The translations under genes and the position numbers were made by a program. A DNA stretch of 34,800 bases from an uncultured Planctomyces sp. (GTDB lineage Bacteria; Planctomycetota; Planctomycetia; Planctomycetales; Planctomycetaceae): contig CALGTK010000208.1 of NCBI GenBank assembly GCA_937904325.1, positions 1-34,800 on the forward strand. Reading direction: 5' to 3'. How positions within the stretch are numbered: position 1 is the first letter of the stretch; every line of letters starts with the position of its first letter. This document shows, piece by piece, positions 1-7,732 of the stretch. Below the pieces are notes generated by a model. The model was not told where the DNA came from. It worked only from the letters and a program-made list of their open reading frames with translations, and searched no databases.

Positions 1-1634
1 AGAAACTTGAAGACACTCGGTCGAAGGTGCGTCAAGCGTCGGAAGCGTTGGAAGAAGGAAAACTGTCTCAGGCGTTGAACGAAGGGACGAGAGCCGAGCG
101 CGAATTGGAAAAGCTTCGTGACGAAGTTCGTCAGAAGGCTGCCGGTCAATTTGGAGAGGCGATGAAAGACCTTCGGCAGCAGGCGCGGGAGATTGGCGAA
201 CGCCAGGATCAAATCGCTGACGCACTGAACACGAACGCTCCAAAGAAAAACGATCGCCCTTCACTTCGTTCCGAGCAGAAGCCGTCCGGAGAAAAAATTC
301 AGAACGAGTTGGACGACCAGAATGAACAACTCGACCGTGTGCTGGAGCAAATGCGTGAGGTTGTCGAAAAAGCTGAAACCGCAGAGCCGCTGCTCGCTCG
401 GCAACTCTATGAGACCGTGCGTAAGACTCGGGCGGATCGAGCAAGTGAAGCTTTGGACGAGACCCGTGAACTTAACCGCAGAGGTTTAACTAAAGATGCT
501 GCAGTCGCTGAGCGGCGAGCTCACGAGGGTCTTGACCGAATGCAAAAAGGGATTGAACGAGCGGCCGAAGCAGTGCTCGGCAACGAACTGGAAACTTTAA
601 AACGAGCGAGTCGAGAACTGGCAGACGCGGGCAAATCCGTTCAGCAGGAGCTGGCCGAAGAAGCTCCGGCAGAGTTGCAGAAAATGCGAAATGGTCGTGG
701 ACCGAAACCTTCGGGCAATGAGAAACGCCCGGAAGGCGGTGAGTCGAAAAATGGACAGGAGCAGCAAGCAAAGCCCGGAGCCGAGGACCGCGAGCCACAA
801 CCAGGTGAACAGAAATTACCAGGCAATTTTGCCGCCGAGGGTGAGTCTCAGAACGGGAATGAGAAGTCAGAACGATCAGCGAACGCAGACCAGGAGAAGT
901 CTGATTCCAAAGGTGAGAATGGCGATCAGCCGGAAGATGAGAAGCAACCTGGTGATCCGGAGTCGAAACAATCTGGTGGTGACGATCAACCAGGCGAATC
1001 TTCTGAGAAACGCGATCAGTCTGGTAAGGAAAGTCAACCAGGACAGCCGCCTGGGCAAAGTCCGAAAGGTACGGGTAAAACTCCAGGCGAGAAGGCTCAG
1101 CCGGGTGAAGGCAAACCAGAAGAGTCACCGGCTGGAAAGGGTGCAGGTCAGACTCCGTCTTCGGAGCAATCAGGGAACTCGCAACCGAGTCCTCGACAGA
1201 AGCCAGGACTCCGGCCATCGGCGACTCCGCAACAGCCATCGAGTCAGCAGCAATCTGCGACGGCTCAACAGGGCGGCGGTTCGACCGTGCCAGGCAATCC
1301 GATTACCGGGAGGGGATTTGTGCAATGGTCGGATCAGATTCGAAATGTCGAGGAGTTGATCGACGATCCGACGATGCGAGCAGAAGTCGCTCGAATTCGC
1401 GAGGCCGCTCGCAGCATGAGGGCCGACTTCAAACGACATTCAAAGGAGCCTCAGTGGGGGCTCGTGCGAATGCAGATTCTGGAACCGCTCTCGGAAATTC
1501 AGGAAAAACTGAAAGAAGAGATCGCTCGTCGAGAGTCGCCAGAATCGTTGGTGCCGATCGATCGTGATCCCGTACCGGACAAATATGCGGAACTTGTTCG
1601 CCGCTATTACGAACGCATCGGATCGGGAAAGTAG
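1..1634 (+). CDS. Coiled-coil / low-complexity protein, 5'-truncated by the window edge
   Basis: The frame is open from the first bases of the window to a TAG at 1632-1634, so the gene begins upstream; a GTG at 27 is only the first possible start inside the window. The visible part has three sections. About 215 residues are highly charged, Glu/Arg/Lys/Gln-rich and predicted coiled coil. About 210 residues form a disordered linker rich in Gly, Gln, Pro, Ser, Glu and Lys. The last ~105 residues look globular, starting near a GRGFVQWSDQ motif, with a conserved-looking tail around PDKYAELVRRYYERIG. No membrane segment is seen in this part. It sits 88 bp upstream of the vWA/GATase-like gene on the same strand. 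In planctomycetes a large membrane/coiled-coil protein of this kind often follows MoxR, DUF58 and BatA-like genes; that context is inferred, because those genes would lie outside the window. Function unknown. Confidence 0.8.
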   Translation, partial: KLEDTRSKVRQASEALEEGKLSQALNEGTRAERELEKLRDEVRQKAAGQFGEAMKDLRQQAREIGERQDQIADALNTNAPKKNDRPSLRSEQKPSGEKIQNELDDQNEQLDRVLEQMREVVEKAETAEPLLARQLYETVRKTRADRASEALDETRELNRRGLTKDAAVAERRAHEGLDRMQKGIERAAEAVLGNELETLKRASRELADAGKSVQQELAEEAPAELQKMRNGRGPKPSGNEKRPEGGESKNGQEQQAKPGAEDREPQPGEQKLPGNFAAEGESQNGNEKSERSANADQEKSDSKGENGDQPEDEKQPGDPESKQSGGDDQPGESSEKRDQSGKESQPGQPPGQSPKGTGKTPGEKAQPGEGKPEESPAGKGAGQTPSSEQSGNSQPSPRQKPGLRPSATPQQPSSQQQSATAQQGGGSTVPGNPITGRGFVQWSDQIRNVEELIDDPTMRAEVARIREAARSMRADFKRHSKEPQWGLVRMQILEPLSEIQEKLKEEIARRESPESLVPIDRDPVPDKYAELVRRYYERIGSGK

Positions 1635-1722
1635 CCTTTAATTTAAGTAGGGTGGTTGCTTGCAGCCATCGGCAGGAATTGGCGGTTGCAAGTAACGTCC
1701 TTACTGTTTCTAGAGAGTTGCG

Positions 1723-4173
1723 ATGATCTCAATCGGAAGTCCAGTCTGGCTGATCCCTGCCGTATTTGTCGCAGTCGTGGGTGTGTTGGTCGTCTGGAAC
1801 GCGGCTGGTAAAGGACGCGCTTCGGATCAGGTTCGTCGTCTGGCAGGAATGTTCAAGGTATTTGCGTTGTTTTTGTTGGCGGTTTGCCTGATTGAGCCTG
1901 TCTGGAGCGGTGTTCATCCGCGGCCGCATTCGAATTTATTTCTCGTTCTGACGGACACCAGTCAGAGTCATACTCGGTGGTCGAAAGAAGATTCTAACGA
2001 CGCAACGTTGGAAGCCGACTTTAAGCAAGCACTACAACCAACGCCTGAATCATGGCTGGATCGGTTGGGGCAGGATTTTGAAGTTCATCAGTTTGCGTTC
2101 GATCGTCGCGTGCGGACTGTTCGCGAATTTGACGACCTGACGTGGACGGGAGAGGCGTCTGCGCTGGGAGCGGCTTTGCAATCTGTGGGCAGCCGTTTCG
2201 AAGAACGCCATGTCGGTGGAATAGTCTTGCTGAGCGACGGAAACGCGACTGACCTTTCAGCTGACAACCTGAGTGAAACATTGGGCGAAAATGTCAAATT
2301 GCCACCGCTCTATCCCGTTCAGTTTGATGTGAAATCCTCGTTGCCGGATATCGCGATTGTGTCGGTTTCTGTAAGCGAAACACCGTTCGAAGACGCTCCA
2401 GTTTCTTTGCAGTGCGACGTGCGAATTCATGACTTGAGTATGCAGAAAGTCTCGTCTTCGGATCTGCTGGTCGAATGCTGCCTGGTCGATTCGGATGGGA
2501 AGACGGTCAAAACCGAACGGCAGGCAATCGGAGATCCGGATGCGACGCTGCCATTCCGCTTTCAGTTTCGACCGATCAAGACGGGTGTCGCCTTTTACCG
2601 GCTGCAAGTAACGCCGCTGGAGTTGGGCGGGGAAACTGACACTCCACTTCCAGAGAGCACGCTGGCCAACAACTCACGAATTGTGAAGGTGAATCGGGGT
2701 TCGGAAAAACATCGGATTCTTTATGTGTGTGGTCGGCCGAACTGGGAATTCAAATTCCTTCGACGTTCTGTTGAAGAGGATGACCAGATTGATCTCGTTG
2801 GGATGATTCGAGTTGCCAAGCGTGAAGCGAAATTCGATTTCCGGGGCAGAGACGGTCAGTCGAGCAATTCATTATTTCGAGGCTTCAAAGCTGAAACGGA
2901 CGAAGAAACGGAAAAGTATGACGAGCCGGTCATCGTTCGACTGAACACGAAAGATGCCGACGAATTGCGAGCGGGATTTCCGAAAGATCCGAAAGGGCTG
3001 TTCGGGTTTGACGCGTTGATCCTCGACGATGTTGAAGCGGAATTCTTTAACCGGGACCAGCTAACTCTGATCGAAAAGTTTGTCAGCGAACGCGGTGGCG
3101 GACTGTTGATGCTTGGCGGTGCTGAATGCTTCCATACGGGTGGCTATGAAAAAACTCCCGTTGCCGATGCGCTGCCCGTTTACCTGGACCGGGCGCAGTT
3201 TCCAGAATCGTCGGCGAGACTGACGCTTGATCTGACTCGTGAGGGCTGGTTGCAGCCGTGGGTTCGTCTTCGCCCAACAGAAGCCGATGAGCACGACCGG
3301 CTGAAAACAATGCCGGCGTTTCAAACTCTTAATCCAACTCAGGGAATCAAGCCTGGGGCGTCTGTGATGTCGACAGTTTCTGACGCAAACGGTGAAAGCT
3401 GGCCAGCACTGGTGACGCAGTCGTATGGCCGAGGGCGATCCGGAGCGATGCTTGTTGGTGACCTGTGGAGGTGGCAGGTCACCCGAAGCGAGGAGCAGCC
3501 GGAAGATCTTCCAAAAGCCTGGCGACAGACACTTCGGTGGCTGATCGCCGATGTTCAACAACGCGTCGGGGTTGAGATGACGACTGCCAGTGACGTTGCT
3601 CCTGAAGCAGTGCGAGTCAATGTGCGGGTTGTCAACGAGGAGTTTCTGCCGCTCGACAACGCTCAAGTTCAAATTCGAATGAGCGGCCCGGTCACTCTGA
3701 CAGAAACTGAAGCTCAGTTGGATGACAGCACCAGGTCCGAGCCTTCAGCAGAAACTGTGGCGTCTGACGGCATCGTCTTGAACGCCGAAGCGTCATTGGA
3801 GGAGCCAGGAGTGTACACCGCCGTCTTTGTGCCGAAGGAAGCGGGAGCCTGGACCGTCGAAGCGGAAGTGGCGACCGGTGAAGGAGAGAAACTGGCCGCA
3901 GACAAAGCCGGGTGGATTTACGAACCCCAGGTGGAAGAGTTTCAAAGACCGGGTATCAACGACGCACTCCTGACGAAACTTGCCGAGCAAACTGGGGGAG
4001 AGATGGTTGACGCTGAAGACCTCGATGATTTCGTCTCGAAACTGCAAAGCAAACCGATGCCTGTCGTCGAGGCGTGGACCATGCCTTTGTGGGATCAGCC
4101 GCTGGTGTTTCTGATCGTCCTTTGCAGTCTGGTCGGGGAGTGGGGGCTTCGTCGGGCAAACGGGTTACCGTAA
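1723..4173 (+). CDS. Membrane protein with vWA domain and class I glutamine amidotransferase-like domain
   Basis: 816 residues. Two N-terminal membrane helices (about residues 8-27 and 43-62) lead into a vWA-like domain. It has a MIDAS-type D-x-S-x-S at D78-S80-S82, a later TxxxxALGAAL stretch and an LLSDGNATD strand. The middle (about 325-500) resembles the GATase1-like domain of planctomycete vWA proteins: ILYVCGRPNWEF, then FDALILDDVEAEFF and LLMLGGAECFHTGGY, where the Cys may or may not be a nucleophile. A beta-rich Ig-like part follows. A C-terminal hydrophobic segment (PLWDQPLVFLIVLCSLVG) would anchor the tail. The ATG at 1723 has GAGAG just upstream. The order of domains is typical of the large subunits encoded with MoxR ATPases and BatA/BatB-like proteins. 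The likely role is an envelope-associated, metal-dependent scaffold or stress complex; no enzyme activity can be claimed. Confidence 0.85.
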   Translation: MISIGSPVWLIPAVFVAVVGVLVVWNAAGKGRASDQVRRLAGMFKVFALFLLAVCLIEPVWSGVHPRPHSNLFLVLTDTSQSHTRWSKEDSNDATLEADFKQALQPTPESWLDRLGQDFEVHQFAFDRRVRTVREFDDLTWTGEASALGAALQSVGSRFEERHVGGIVLLSDGNATDLSADNLSETLGENVKLPPLYPVQFDVKSSLPDIAIVSVSVSETPFEDAPVSLQCDVRIHDLSMQKVSSSDLLVECCLVDSDGKTVKTERQAIGDPDATLPFRFQFRPIKTGVAFYRLQVTPLELGGETDTPLPESTLANNSRIVKVNRGSEKHRILYVCGRPNWEFKFLRRSVEEDDQIDLVGMIRVAKREAKFDFRGRDGQSSNSLFRGFKAETDEETEKYDEPVIVRLNTKDADELRAGFPKDPKGLFGFDALILDDVEAEFFNRDQLTLIEKFVSERGGGLLMLGGAECFHTGGYEKTPVADALPVYLDRAQFPESSARLTLDLTREGWLQPWVRLRPTEADEHDRLKTMPAFQTLNPTQGIKPGASVMSTVSDANGESWPALVTQSYGRGRSGAMLVGDLWRWQVTRSEEQPEDLPKAWRQTLRWLIADVQQRVGVEMTTASDVAPEAVRVNVRVVNEEFLPLDNAQVQIRMSGPVTLTETEAQLDDSTRSEPSAETVASDGIVLNAEASLEEPGVYTAVFVPKEAGAWTVEAEVATGEGEKLAADKAGWIYEPQVEEFQRPGINDALLTKLAEQTGGEMVDAEDLDDFVSKLQSKPMPVVEAWTMPLWDQPLVFLIVLCSLVGEWGLRRANGLP

Positions 4174-4301
4174 AAGCGGACTGGATTCTCCTCGTGATTC
4201 AGGAACCACTAATTCACACGGACAATGTTACAGCACAGATTCGTGACCATTCGTGGTTCGGAAGCTTTGATCTGCTGTTTTATTATTGAGGTTGTAATTT
4301 G

Positions 4302-5396
4302 ATGATGAGGCTCGCACCAATGAAATATGCATTCACCAGTTGGGGATGCCTGACGGTCTTGCTGGTGCTGGCATGGTGTCCCGTGTGTCATGCCGTGGAA
4401 GATGATGAATCGGAGGTCAATCCTGATCAGTCAGAGCAACCTGTTGAGCGGCTCGTAGTGATCGTTCGAGGTGCGTCCGGCACAGATCAATATGGCGAGT
4501 TGTTTGATTCGTGGAGCGGTCGCTGGGTGAAGGCCGCTGCGGATGGCAATGTAAAGGTCTTGCGAATTGGCCCTCGGAATGACATGTTTCGACTTCCAGG
4601 AACTTCGGAAGCGGCGGATGCCGATCGCCAGTTGATCGAGATGGCACTTCGCGACGCCGCATCGCAGGCCCGGTCGAAGCGACTGACGGAGCTTTGGATT
4701 GTGTTAATCGGGCATGGAACTTTTGATGGACGGTCGGCACGGTTCAACCTGCGCGGTAATGACGTCAGCGCAGAAGAATTGAAGAAGTGGCTCGATCCGA
4801 TTGCTTGTCCGATTGCTATTGCCAATTGTTCGTCGGCCAGCGGACCGTTTCTGAAGACACTTGCTGGTCAGAATCGAGTTGTGATGACTGCGACAAAGAC
4901 TGGAGCGGAAATCAACTTCGCCAGATTCGGAGAGTTTCTTTCCGAGGCTGTCGGTGATTCGAAGTTTGACCTGGATAAGGACGGACAGACTTCTGTTTTC
5001 GAAGCGTTTCTGTCGGCGAGTCGTCGCACGCTGGCTTTCTACGATGACGAAGGCCGGTTGGCGACGGAGCACGCGCTACTCGACGACAATGCGGATGGGC
5101 TTGGAGTTCGAGCTGACTTTTTCCGCGGCGTACGACTCGTCAAGAAGGTACAAGGCAGTGCGACGGTCGACGGTCGGTTGGCTCACCAGTTCCATCTGGT
5201 TCGAAGCGATTCTGAACGACAGCTTTCGCCTGCATCTCGACGACTGCGAGACCACCTTGAGCAGGCAGTGATTCAACTTCGTGATCGCAAATCGTCGATT
5301 GAAGATGAGGACGCTTACTACACTCAGTTGGAAGCGTTGCTCGTTCAGCTTGCGAAAGCGTACGAGGCGGCCAAGCCGGTTTCGGATTTTCGATAG
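4302..5396 (+). CDS. Exported clan CD (caspase/legumain C13-like) cysteine peptidase with EF-hand-like loops
   Basis: About 364 residues. A signal peptide ends at a cleavable CHA-V site (after Ala31). The core shows the clan CD layout: a hydrophobic strand ending in LIGHGT, with candidate catalytic His138, then 38 residues later a second strand ending in IANCSSASG, with candidate Cys176. This is followed by VVMTATKTGAEIN, which resembles the post-Cys strand of C13/caspase enzymes. Two calcium-loop-like motifs follow: residues 223-234 (DLDKDGQTSVFE, a textbook EF-hand loop) and 261-272 (DDNADGLGVRAD). The C-terminal ~70 residues are helical and charged. The start is uncertain among TTG 4299, ATG 4302 and ATG 4305; GAGG at 4288-4291 fits 4299 or 4302. 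It is 128 bp after the vWA/GATase gene on the same strand, so likely the same operon. The substrate is unknown. Confidence 0.75.
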   Translation: MMRLAPMKYAFTSWGCLTVLLVLAWCPVCHAVEDDESEVNPDQSEQPVERLVVIVRGASGTDQYGELFDSWSGRWVKAAADGNVKVLRIGPRNDMFRLPGTSEAADADRQLIEMALRDAASQARSKRLTELWIVLIGHGTFDGRSARFNLRGNDVSAEELKKWLDPIACPIAIANCSSASGPFLKTLAGQNRVVMTATKTGAEINFARFGEFLSEAVGDSKFDLDKDGQTSVFEAFLSASRRTLAFYDDEGRLATEHALLDDNADGLGVRADFFRGVRLVKKVQGSATVDGRLAHQFHLVRSDSERQLSPASRRLRDHLEQAVIQLRDRKSSIEDEDAYYTQLEALLVQLAKAYEAAKPVSDFR

Positions 5397-5521
5397 AATA
5401 GATTCAGCCCCTGCCGTAGTCGAACCGGCAACTCTTTGGGGCCCGACCACTCTCTCGCGAGATCGGCCACACCGATCAACGACCAGCTTGCAATGTTCCT
5501 GACGACGGCTGTTCCACTGAA

Positions 5522-6415
5522 TTATTTCAGCAGTTGATAAAGTTGGAACAGGACCAGGCCAGCGGCGAAGAGTGACAGCCAGCCGATGCCGCTCCGCAGC
5601 GATCGACTTTGCAGTTTGTTACTAAGGTCGGATCCGATCCTTGCTCCTATTGTACCGCCGAACATCAGCGAAATTGTCAAAGCCAGGTCTACGTGCTCGT
5701 GCCAGGCATGAGAGATTGTGGCGAGGAACGACGTGATCCACACAACGATCAACGATGCCAGGATGGCTTTGCGAGATCGAATGTCGAGCAGATAAACGAG
5801 GCCGGGGATCAACAGCAGTGCGCCGCTGATTCCCAGCATTCCGGCGGTCACACCCGTGACGAACCCGAACAGCGCGAGGACGGGGATCGACAGCGTTCCG
5901 ACTCCGAGTTCTGAAAACGTGTCGACAGGTGGGATTACGATTTTTGCTAAAGCTCCCCGAGTGACAGGTCGGTTGGTGAGCTGACGACGCACTTCGTAAA
6001 GGCTGAATGACCCAATTCCGAGCAGCATGACCAGGTACGTGCTCAGGACGAGCAGTTCGCTGGCGTCGACGTTTCGATCGTTGATCTGAACGTCGCCAAT
6101 CTTACCGGCTTCGCTCAAGATGAGTGTGCCCAACAGCACTCCCATGATGATCCCGCCAGTGATGATCAAGGGGATGCGTAGCTGCATTCGGGTGACGCCA
6201 CGAGCAAGCAACGCGGCTGTCGACGGACCAAGAACCTGGCAGGCCGTCGATCCGACAGCGATCTCGATTGGAATGCCCAGCACGACGTGCAGGATGGGAA
6301 CCAGGAGAAAGCTGCCGCCGACTCCAAAAATTCCGGACAGGCCTCCAACAATGAACCCACAGCCGAGAACCAGCAGCAGTTCGTGTGGAAGCAGCAGCCC
6401 GAACACTGAAATCAT
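5522..6415 (-). CDS. TauE/SafE (TSUP) family membrane permease
   Basis: About 297 residues, almost wholly hydrophobic, with roughly eight membrane helices. The N-terminal repeat carries the family-typical GFIVGGLSGIFGVGGSFLLV stretch, and the C-terminal half repeats the pattern (GFVTGVTAGMLGISGALLLI, then IGARIGS). Members move sulfite, sulfonates or other small organic anions across the inner membrane; the substrate here cannot be read from sequence. The frame also has a TTG at 6448 that would add 11 residues. I prefer the ATG at 6415 because it starts just before the first helix, although its AAGG sits directly against the start codon. It follows a 56-residue membrane protein on the same strand with a short gap, so the two are probably cotranscribed. 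It converges with the clan CD peptidase gene. Confidence 0.88.
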   Translation of the reverse strand: MISVFGLLLPHELLLVLGCGFIVGGLSGIFGVGGSFLLVPILHVVLGIPIEIAVGSTACQVLGPSTAALLARGVTRMQLRIPLIITGGIIMGVLLGTLILSEAGKIGDVQINDRNVDASELLVLSTYLVMLLGIGSFSLYEVRRQLTNRPVTRGALAKIVIPPVDTFSELGVGTLSIPVLALFGFVTGVTAGMLGISGALLLIPGLVYLLDIRSRKAILASLIVVWITSFLATISHAWHEHVDLALTISLMFGGTIGARIGSDLSNKLQSRSLRSGIGWLSLFAAGLVLFQLYQLLK

Positions 6416-6461
6416 CCTTGGAAATTGTGTGGCAAACCGAACCGTCAAGAGCGACGACGGC

Positions 6462-6632
6462 TCAGATGTAATACTCGATTACCGGCTCGTCCTGCGATTC
6501 GTTCTCCGAGTTTTCCTCGGCCGGTGTCGTTTTCTTCAGGTGGTGAAACACCCAGTTGACAATGATTCCCCAGACGATTGGGACCGTCAAACAAGCAACG
6601 ACGAACAGAATTTTCTCGACGAATGGGGACAT
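6462..6632 (-). CDS. Small single-pass membrane protein, conserved-looking
   Basis: 56 residues from the ATG at 6632. A single strong membrane helix (about residues 6-29, VVACLTVPIVWGIIVNWVF) is followed by a short basic stretch HHLKK and an acidic Glu/Asp/Asn-rich tail ending EYYI. The frame extends further upstream, but the extra residues are basic and unlike the rest. The Met at 6632 lies right before the helix, so I chose it even though no clear Shine-Dalgarno is visible. The stop is 46 bp from the ATG of the TSUP permease (13 bp from its alternative TTG), which suggests a two-gene operon and perhaps a small accessory subunit. No named family is recognised. Confidence 0.6.
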   Translation of the reverse strand: MSPFVEKILFVVACLTVPIVWGIIVNWVFHHLKKTTPAEENSENESQDEPVIEYYI

Positions 6633-6826
6633 TTTAAAGCGACGAGTAAGTGTGAGTTGGTCAGTAAAACGGTGATGCTTCTTTCGAGACCCCACATTAG
6701 GGACCAGGGCACAACACCGTCAACGGGGCAAAGTTGGCGATTGTGCGACTGGACGAGGGCTGGTTGTCGAGTAAGACTCGGACGAATTAAATCTATTGCA
6801 GAATTGTCACGAAGGAGTAGCTGCAG

Positions 6827-7294
6827 ATGCCAATTTCTGTGGTTGATGCGGATCTTGACCGACCAGAGCATTGTACCGGACTGGTGGCAATTCTTGATGA
6901 GTACGCGAGGCTGCTGCATATTGCCGGGCGTGGGCTTCCGGCCGAGGTCATTGAAAATCTGACATCACGGCTTGTCAGCACTTCGAGCAAGCAGATTCTA
7001 CTGGCGGTCGACGGTGAGAAATTCATCGGTGTTGCCGTTTGCTTTGAAGCATTTTCGACGGTAGCCGGGCGACCTTTGCTCAACATTCACGACCTGGCTG
7101 TGACTGGCGCCTGCCGTGGGCAGGGAGTTAACGATGCTATTGGGAGCCGTCGCTCAGCGTGCCAGAGAACTCGGTTGTTGCCGAGTGACGCCGAGGTCGA
7201 CATGGACAATCCCGGCGCGAAGAAGCTCTATGAGCGGTCGGGCTTTGTGATGACTCAGGAGTTCTGGAAGAAAGAACTTCAGGCCGAACGCTGA
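6827..7294 (+). CDS. GNAT-family N-acetyltransferase with scrambled motif A (probably damaged)
   Basis: 155 residues; AAGGAG lies nine bases before the ATG. The N-terminal part (ILDEYARLL, helical) and the strand LLAVDGEKFIGVAVCF match the front of a GNAT fold, as does LLNIHDLAVTGACRGQGV, the start of the acetyl-CoA-binding motif A. The end, EVDMDNPGAKKLYERSGF, is a classic motif B. Between them residues ~103-122 read nonsense (DAIGSRRSACQR...). The +1 frame from 7134 to 7190 instead reads MLLGAVAQRARELGCCRVT, the expected helix and strand. The gene therefore appears to carry two indels that cancel each other. As translated, the acetyl-CoA pyrophosphate loop and following helix would be disrupted, so the enzyme is probably inactive unless the shifts are sequence errors. 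The substrate is unknown. It is divergent from the small membrane protein upstream. Confidence 0.75.
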   Translation: MPISVVDADLDRPEHCTGLVAILDEYARLLHIAGRGLPAEVIENLTSRLVSTSSKQILLAVDGEKFIGVAVCFEAFSTVAGRPLLNIHDLAVTGACRGQGVNDAIGSRRSACQRTRLLPSDAEVDMDNPGAKKLYERSGFVMTQEFWKKELQAER

Positions 7295-7431
7295 TTGTTG
7301 CCTCTTTCCGGATCGTCTTGCTTTGTTCAATGCATGTGCCAGTCGCAGAAAGTCATTCCCACCAAACCGCGAATCGTGGACACTCGAACTTCAGGAAACA
7401 GTTTTCGAAGGTCTTCATTGTGTAGATGAGA

Positions 7432-7692
7432 TCACTGTTCATTACCGAACTTGTGTTCTTCCCGGAAATCGGCTGATCTGTCGGCAACTAATCGATTTGC
7501 AGCGTCGTAAAGTTCCAAGCCTTTGGTAAACGTACTTTTGTATTGCCGAGCCGTGAATCCAGGACACTTTTTGCGAATGGCGCGTATGTCAGTCGATTCC
7601 TTTTGGCCATACGCATCGTACGCTCTGAATCGCCACGTCACATCGGCCGCAAAATTCAGCAACTGTCCTCGTGAAGCCGTCGGGTTAAGCAA
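7432..7692 (-). CDS. Small soluble hypothetical protein
   Basis: 86 residues if the TTG at 7692 is used; there is no in-frame ATG between it and the stop at 7774-7776, so the start is uncertain. Codon use looks like a real gene. The sequence is compact and well mixed, with aromatic and charged residues (VTWRFRAYDAYGQKES, then KKCPGFTARQYKSTFTKG and LELYDAANRLV), which suggests a small helical protein. It lies about 40 bp after the ExeA-like ATPase gene on the same strand and may be its third operon member. I do not recognise a named family. The alternative is a fragment of a longer, decayed gene, since the frame is open a little further upstream without a start. Confidence 0.45.
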   Translation of the reverse strand: MLNPTASRGQLLNFAADVTWRFRAYDAYGQKESTDIRAIRKKCPGFTARQYKSTFTKGLELYDAANRLVADRSADFREEHKFGNEQ

Positions 7693-7732
7693 TTCATGCC
7701 CTGTCGCAATCGAAAAGCCACAATCTGGTTCT

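Noticed and set aside
490-1239. 249-codon minus ORF opposite the coiled-coil gene
   Set aside because: It mirrors a low-complexity charged stretch whose antisense frames stay open by composition; no ribosome site and no sensible domain.
691-1359. 222-codon plus ORF in another frame of the linker
   Set aside because: Arg/Ser/Gln-rich shadow of the disordered linker of the real gene.
3061-3672. 203-codon minus ORF opposite the vWA/GATase gene
   Set aside because: Shadow; the plus frame has clear domains here.
6120-6962. 280-codon plus ORF across the TSUP and small membrane genes
   Set aside because: Opposite strand to two membrane proteins with plain helices; its own residues are Arg/Pro/Ser-rich without domains.
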